NCBI GenBank assembly: GCA_963575745.1
Contig: CAUYUJ010020759.1
Location: forward strand, 55,001 to 119,000
Reading direction: 5' to 3'
DNA length: 64,000 nucleotides
Origin: Prorocentrum cordatum
Taxonomy: Eukaryota > Sar > Dinophyceae > Prorocentrales > Prorocentraceae
Below, piece after piece: positions 59,640 through 64,000 of this stretch. The stretch's first letter is position 1, and every line of letters begins with the position of its first letter. A program made the position numbers and the translations under genes. The notes beneath the pieces were generated by a model. That model did not search any database, was not told where the DNA came from, and worked only from the letters and a program-made list of their open reading frames with translations.

Positions 59640-62600
59640 CAGCGCTGCACGATGGGGCGGCGGAATGAACGACGCGAGTGCAGAAGCTGCGTGTGCCAAA
59701 CAGGACGGCAATACGAAAGTGTTGAACCCGCCTGAGAAAGGGCCTCACGGCCGCACTGCACATCAGCAGGACGCTACTGGACACGACAATCAGCAAAAGA
59801 GCGCCATCAGAAATTACAGCCCACAACCTTGGCGACCCCTCAGCATGAGAACATCCTTGCCGGGAGCCGTTTACGCACGCAGCAAGGCAACCTCGGCTCG
59901 AAGCGCGCCTGCTGACATGCGTGGTTAGCCAGGGGGTATCAAGCTCCGGTCAGTCTCCGCCGGTGATAGATTGAAACCACCCGGCGTTCTGGTGACATTG
60001 TCAAACCAGCCAGAAAACTTTGCGGGATAAGGCGGTGCACAGACAGTCTGAGCTGTGCGTCATGAGGCCCAGCGCAAATCGTTGTCAGTTGCCCCTTGAG
60101 TGAGAGACTTCCTGCTGAAGAACCAAAAACCTGCGTGTCCAAACGGGAACAGTTCACAATTCACGGATTGATCACAAAGACGCAGGGTTCTGCTGGCAGC
60201 ACAGCAGATCGACAGGACGCTGCTGCTGAACACAATGACCAGAGAAAGCGTGTCATCAAGAATCGCTGCCGCAAACTTGGCGACCCCTCACCGCGAGAAC
60301 CTCCTTGGCGAATGCCGTTTACGCACGCGACAGCACGAAATCGGCTCGAGGCGCGCCTGCCGACATGCGTGGTTAGCCAGGGGGTATCAAGCCCCTGCCA
60401 GTTGTCTCCGCCGGTGATAGATTGAAACCACCCAGCGCTCTGGTGGCCAGATTGCACAACAGCCAGAACATGTAGCCAGACAGAGGCCATGCACATACAG
60501 CCTGGGCTCTACGTCTGGCGCAAATCGATTTCAAATGCCCCTCGAGCGCCAAATCACATGAAGAGAAACAACCTGCTCGTCCAGACCAGGACAACCATGT
60601 GCCAGCAACAAATCTAGCCAAACTGCCAAAAGTTCTTTCGGCCGCACTGCACATCGGCATGGCGCTTCTGCTGGACACGACAGTCAGCAAACGCGCGTCA
60701 TCACAAATTACAGCTCGCACGCTCGGCGACCCCTCACCTCGGGAACCTCCTTTATGATGCCGTTTACGTACGCGACAGCACGAAATCGGCTCGAGGCGCG
60801 CCTGCCGACATGCGTGGTTAGCCAGGGGGTATCAAACGCCTGCCAAAAGTATGCGCCGGTTATAGATTGAAACCACCCAGCGCTCTGGTAGCCACATTGC
60901 AAGCTGGCCAGAAAATGCTGTGGGACACGACACTGCACAGACAGCCTAGGCTCTGCGCCATGGGGCCCAGCGCAAATCGACTTCAGATGAAAAGAACCTC
61001 CGTCTCCAGACCAGCACAGTTCTGAATACACATCTTGTTCCCAACTACGCAGGGTTCTTCCGGCCGCAAAGCCCATCGACAGGAAGCTGCTGCTCAACAC
61101 GACGATCGGAGAAGATATGTCATCAAGAATCGCTGCCACACGCTTGGCGGAGCTCCTTCCCTTGAAAACTACGTTGTCAGATGCCGCTTACGCGCGCGAC
61201 AGCACGAAATCGACTCGAGGCGAGCCTGCCGACATGCGTCACGCATGTCGGCAGGCTCGCCTCGAGTATCAAGCCCCTGCCAACAGTCTGCGCCGGTGGT
61301 AGATTGAAACCACCCAGCGCTCTGGTGGCCAGATTGCACAACAGCCAGAAAATGCTGCGGGACAAGGCGATGCACAGACAGCCAGGTCTGTACGCCATGG
61401 GTCCCAGCGCAAATCGACTTCAGATGCCACTCGAAAACGAGACCAAGTGAAGAAAAAACAAATCTGCGTGTCCAGACCGGCACATGTCACAATTCACAGA
61501 TTGACCTGAACTACGCAGGGTTCTGCCGGCCGCACAGCACATCGACAGAACGCTTCTACTGAACACGACGATCTGAGAAAGTGTGTCATCAAGAATCGCT
61601 CCCGCACGCTTGGCGACCCCTCACCTCGAGAACCTCCTTGGAACCTCCTTGGCGGATGCCGTTTACGCACGCGACAGCACGAAATCAGATCCGAGGCGCG
61701 CCTGCCGACATGCGTTGTAAGCCAGGGGGTATCAAGCCCCTGCCAACAGTCTGCGCCAGTGCTAAATCGAAACCACCCAGCGCTCTGGTGGCCACATTGC
61801 AAAACGGCCAGAAAATGTTGCGGAACCAAGGGATGCACAGACAGCCTGAGCTCTACGTCTGGCGCGAATCGACTTCAAATGCACCTCAAGCGCCAAATCA
61901 CACGAGGAGGAAAAATCCTGCGCGTCCCGACGAGGGACAACCATATACTAGCGACAGATCTAGCCAAACGGTCAACCGCACTGCACATCGGCAGGGCCCT
62001 GCTGCTGGACACGACAGTCAGCAAACGCGCGTCATCACGAATCACAGCTCGCACGCTTGGCGACCCCTCATCTCGAGAACCTCTTTGGCGGATGCCGTTT
62101 ACGCACGCAACAGCACGAAATCGGCTCGAGGCGCGCCTGCCGACATGCGTGGTTAGCCAGGGGGTATCAAACCCCTGCCAACCGTCTGCGCCGGTGATAG
62201 ATTGAAACCACCCAGCGCTCTGGCGGCCACATTGCAAACCGGCCACAACATGTTGTGGGACAAGGCGATGCACAGACAGCCTGGGTTCTACACCATGGGG
62301 CTCGAGAGCCTCTTTGGCGGATGCCGTTTACGCACGCAACAGCACGAAATCGGCTCGAGGCGCGCCTGCCGACATGCGTGGTTAGCCAGGGGGTATCAAA
62401 CCCCCCCTGCCAACCGTCTGCGCCGGTGATAGATTGAAACCACCCAGCGCTCTGGTGGCCACATTGCAAACCCGCCACAAAATGTTGTGGGACAAGGCGA
62501 TGCGCAGACAGCCTGTTCTCCACCATGGGGCCCAGCGCAAATCGATGTCAAATGGCCCTCGAAAGCGAGACTAACTGAACAAAAACCCTGAGTCCAGACT

Positions 62601-63465
62601 GGCTCATGTCACAATTCACAGATTGAGACGGTCGGAGAAAATATGTCATCAAGAATCGCTGCCACACGCTGAGCGACCCTCACCTCGAGAACCTCGTTGG
62701 CGGATGCCGTTTACGCACGCAACAGCACGAAATCGGCTCGAGGCGCGCCTGCCGACATGCGTGGTTAGCCAGGGGGTATCAAGCCCCTGCCAACCGTCTG
62801 CGCCGGTGATAGATTGAAACCACCCAGCGCTCTGGTGGCCACATTGCAGACCGGCCACAAAATGTTGTGGGACAAGGCGATGCACAGACAGCCTGGGTTC
62901 TACACCATGGGGCTCGAGAACCTCTTTGGCGGATGCCGTTTACGCACGCAACAGCACGAAATCGGCTCGAGGCGCGCCTGCCGACATGCGTGGTTCGCCA
63001 GGGGGTATCAAACCCCTGCCAACCGTCTGCGCCGGTGATAGATTGAAACCACCCAGCGCTCTGGTGGCCACATTGCAAACCCGCCACAAAATGTTGTGGG
63101 ACAAGGCGATGCGCAGACAGCCTGGGTTCTCCACCATGGGGTTCGAGAGCCTTTTTGGCGGATGCCGTTTACGCACGAAACGACACGAGATCGGCTCGAG
63201 GCGCGCCTGCTGACATGCGTAGTTAGCCAGGGGGTATCAAGCCCCTGCCAACCGTCTGCGCCGGTGATAAATTGAAACCTCCCAGAGTTTTGGTGGCCAC
63301 ATTGCAAGCCACACAGAAAATGCTGCAGGACCAGACGATGCACACACAGCCTGGGCTGTACGCCATGGGGCCCAGCGCAAATCGACTTCAGATGCCCCTC
63401 GAGTGCGAGACCTACTGAAGAAACAAAGCCTGCGTGTTCAGACCGGCACATGTCACAATCACAGC
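59640..63465. repeat. Satellite-like array, about 445-bp period with short 229-239 bp units
   Basis: The marker GCCAGGGGGTATCAA occurs at about 59928, 60376, 60821, (variant 61265), 61721, 62156, 62385, 62768, 62997 and 63236. Spacings are about 448, 445, 444, 456, 435, 229, 383, 229 and 239. Each unit also holds GATAGATTGAAACCACCC, GACAAGGCGATGCACAGACA and GCCTGCCGACATGCGTGG. Short units lack the CGCAAATCGACTTCAGATG half. Open frames of 60-190 codons recur in phase with units but show no known domain and are not called. Confidence 0.9.
61213..61267. repeat. Perfect 27-1-27 palindrome inside the satellite
   Basis: Left arm 61213-61239 (ACTCGAGGCGAGCCTGCCGA...) and right arm 61241-61267 are perfect reverse complements around C61240. 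The right arm replaces the normal GGTTAGCCAGGGG of this position in other units. Confidence 0.95.
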
Positions 63466-63590
63466 AGTCCCACCAGCCCTCTGGGCGTCGGTGGTTTAAG
63501 GCGTTTCCTTTTCTACCCCTCCCTCTTCCCCTTCGGGGGGGGGTTTTCACTGCTCCCTATTAATAAACACCCCCTCCCCCAGGCGATTGG
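63465..63590 (+). repeat. Dispersed repeat DR4, copy 3
   Basis: CCCACCAGCCCTCTGGGCGT...CCCCTTCGGGGGGGGGTTTTC...AACACCCCCTCCCCC. It directly abuts the satellite array and matches 40316-40440. Confidence 0.7.
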
Positions 63591-63740
63591 GGGCCAACCC
63601 GAGTCCATGACGACCCCCCCCACCATCCCTTGTAAAGAACAATACAAAACACACTCTGCCTCCAAATTCGGAACATGCGCAGCCAACCCGATGCGGCCCC
63701 CCCACACCATCCCTGACAAAAAAAACAATACAGAGTACAC

Positions 63741-63855
63741 TTGGCGGCGGCGGCGGCTGCGGCGGCTGCGGCGGCGGTGGCTGCGGCTGCGGCGGCTGCG
63801 GCGGCGGCGGCGGCGGCGGCGGCGGGGCGGCGGCGGCGGCGGCGGCGGCGGCGGG

Positions 63856-63896
<41 letters not shown>

Positions 63897-64000
63897 GGCG
63901 GGGGGGCGGGGGGGGGGGCGGGCGGCGGCGGCGGCGGCGGCGCGGCGGCGGCGGGCAGCGGCGGGCGGCGGCGGCGGCGGCGGCGGCGGAGGCGGCGGCG
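63741..64000. repeat. GGC microsatellite running off the window end
   Basis: About 260 bp of (GGC)n with CTGC and poly-G interruptions. Full length unknown. Confidence 0.95.

Noticed and set aside
59640-63465. Possible CRISPR-like array
   Set aside because: Units are 229-456 bp with homologous rather than unique spacers, and the genome is eukaryotic.

Overview
The window is GC-rich nuclear DNA from a dinoflagellate. The decisive evidence is two exact copies of the 22-nt dinoflagellate spliced leader (core CCGTAGCCATTTTGGCTC), at 37325-37346 on the minus strand and 47297-47318 on the plus strand. Each lies directly upstream of a non-LTR retrotransposon, in the same orientation as its reading frames. 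The strongly GC-ending codons of the coding-like fragments and the enormous microsatellite load fit that lineage. I cannot name the genus from sequence alone. No bacterial operon structure, tRNA, rRNA or CRISPR array was recognised, and there is no convincing intact host gene. The window is almost entirely repeats, mobile elements and fragments.

Layout. 1-1.7 kb: TCC/GGA microsatellites around one exon-like fragment. 2.1-11.6 kb: a mirror-image array (about 2.7-9.7 kb) of two unit types, A (about 1.3-1.5 kb, with GTC/GAC tracts) and B (with ATG tracts). Copies on the left half are inverted relative to those on the right, and the array is bordered by GCACAAC-type and CTACTC-type repeats. 11.6-32.6 kb: a patchwork of MITE-like elements, foldback elements, dispersed repeats, (TCC)n tracts, CCCAAGA-type minisatellites and one degraded retroelement C-terminal fragment (17.07-17.79 kb, minus). 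32.6-37.35 kb: LINE-A on the minus strand (ORF1 with coiled coil and RRM-like region; ORF2 with APE-type endonuclease, reverse transcriptase and CCHC knuckle), then a PAS-like exon fragment. 37.7-47.3 kb: more microsatellites and minisatellites. 47.3-53.6 kb: LINE-B on the plus strand (ORF1 with C2C2 zinc motif and coiled coil; ORF2 with endonuclease, reverse transcriptase, CCHC, RNase H and a terminal Cys cluster). 54-59.6 kb: GGA tract, MITE half, a long foldback element, 113-bp hairpin repeats, a CAA tract and GCGCGCG-core repeats. 59.6-63.47 kb: a satellite-like array with a period of about 445 bp plus 229-239 bp short units. 63.74-64.0 kb: a GGC array running off the end.

How it fits together. 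Both LINEs carry the spliced leader at their 5' end, so each was copied from a capped, trans-spliced mRNA. Both spliced leaders abut a TCC tract on the same strand, and the TCC at the leader's start is shared with the tract, which suggests microhomology-assisted joining or preferred insertion at TCC microsatellites. Both elements are now broken. LINE-A keeps its reverse-transcriptase Asp residues but has stop codons and two frameshifts at C/G runs. LINE-B keeps a complete RNase H signature, but its reverse transcriptase is interrupted by a 36-nt poly-C run and has an altered DD box.
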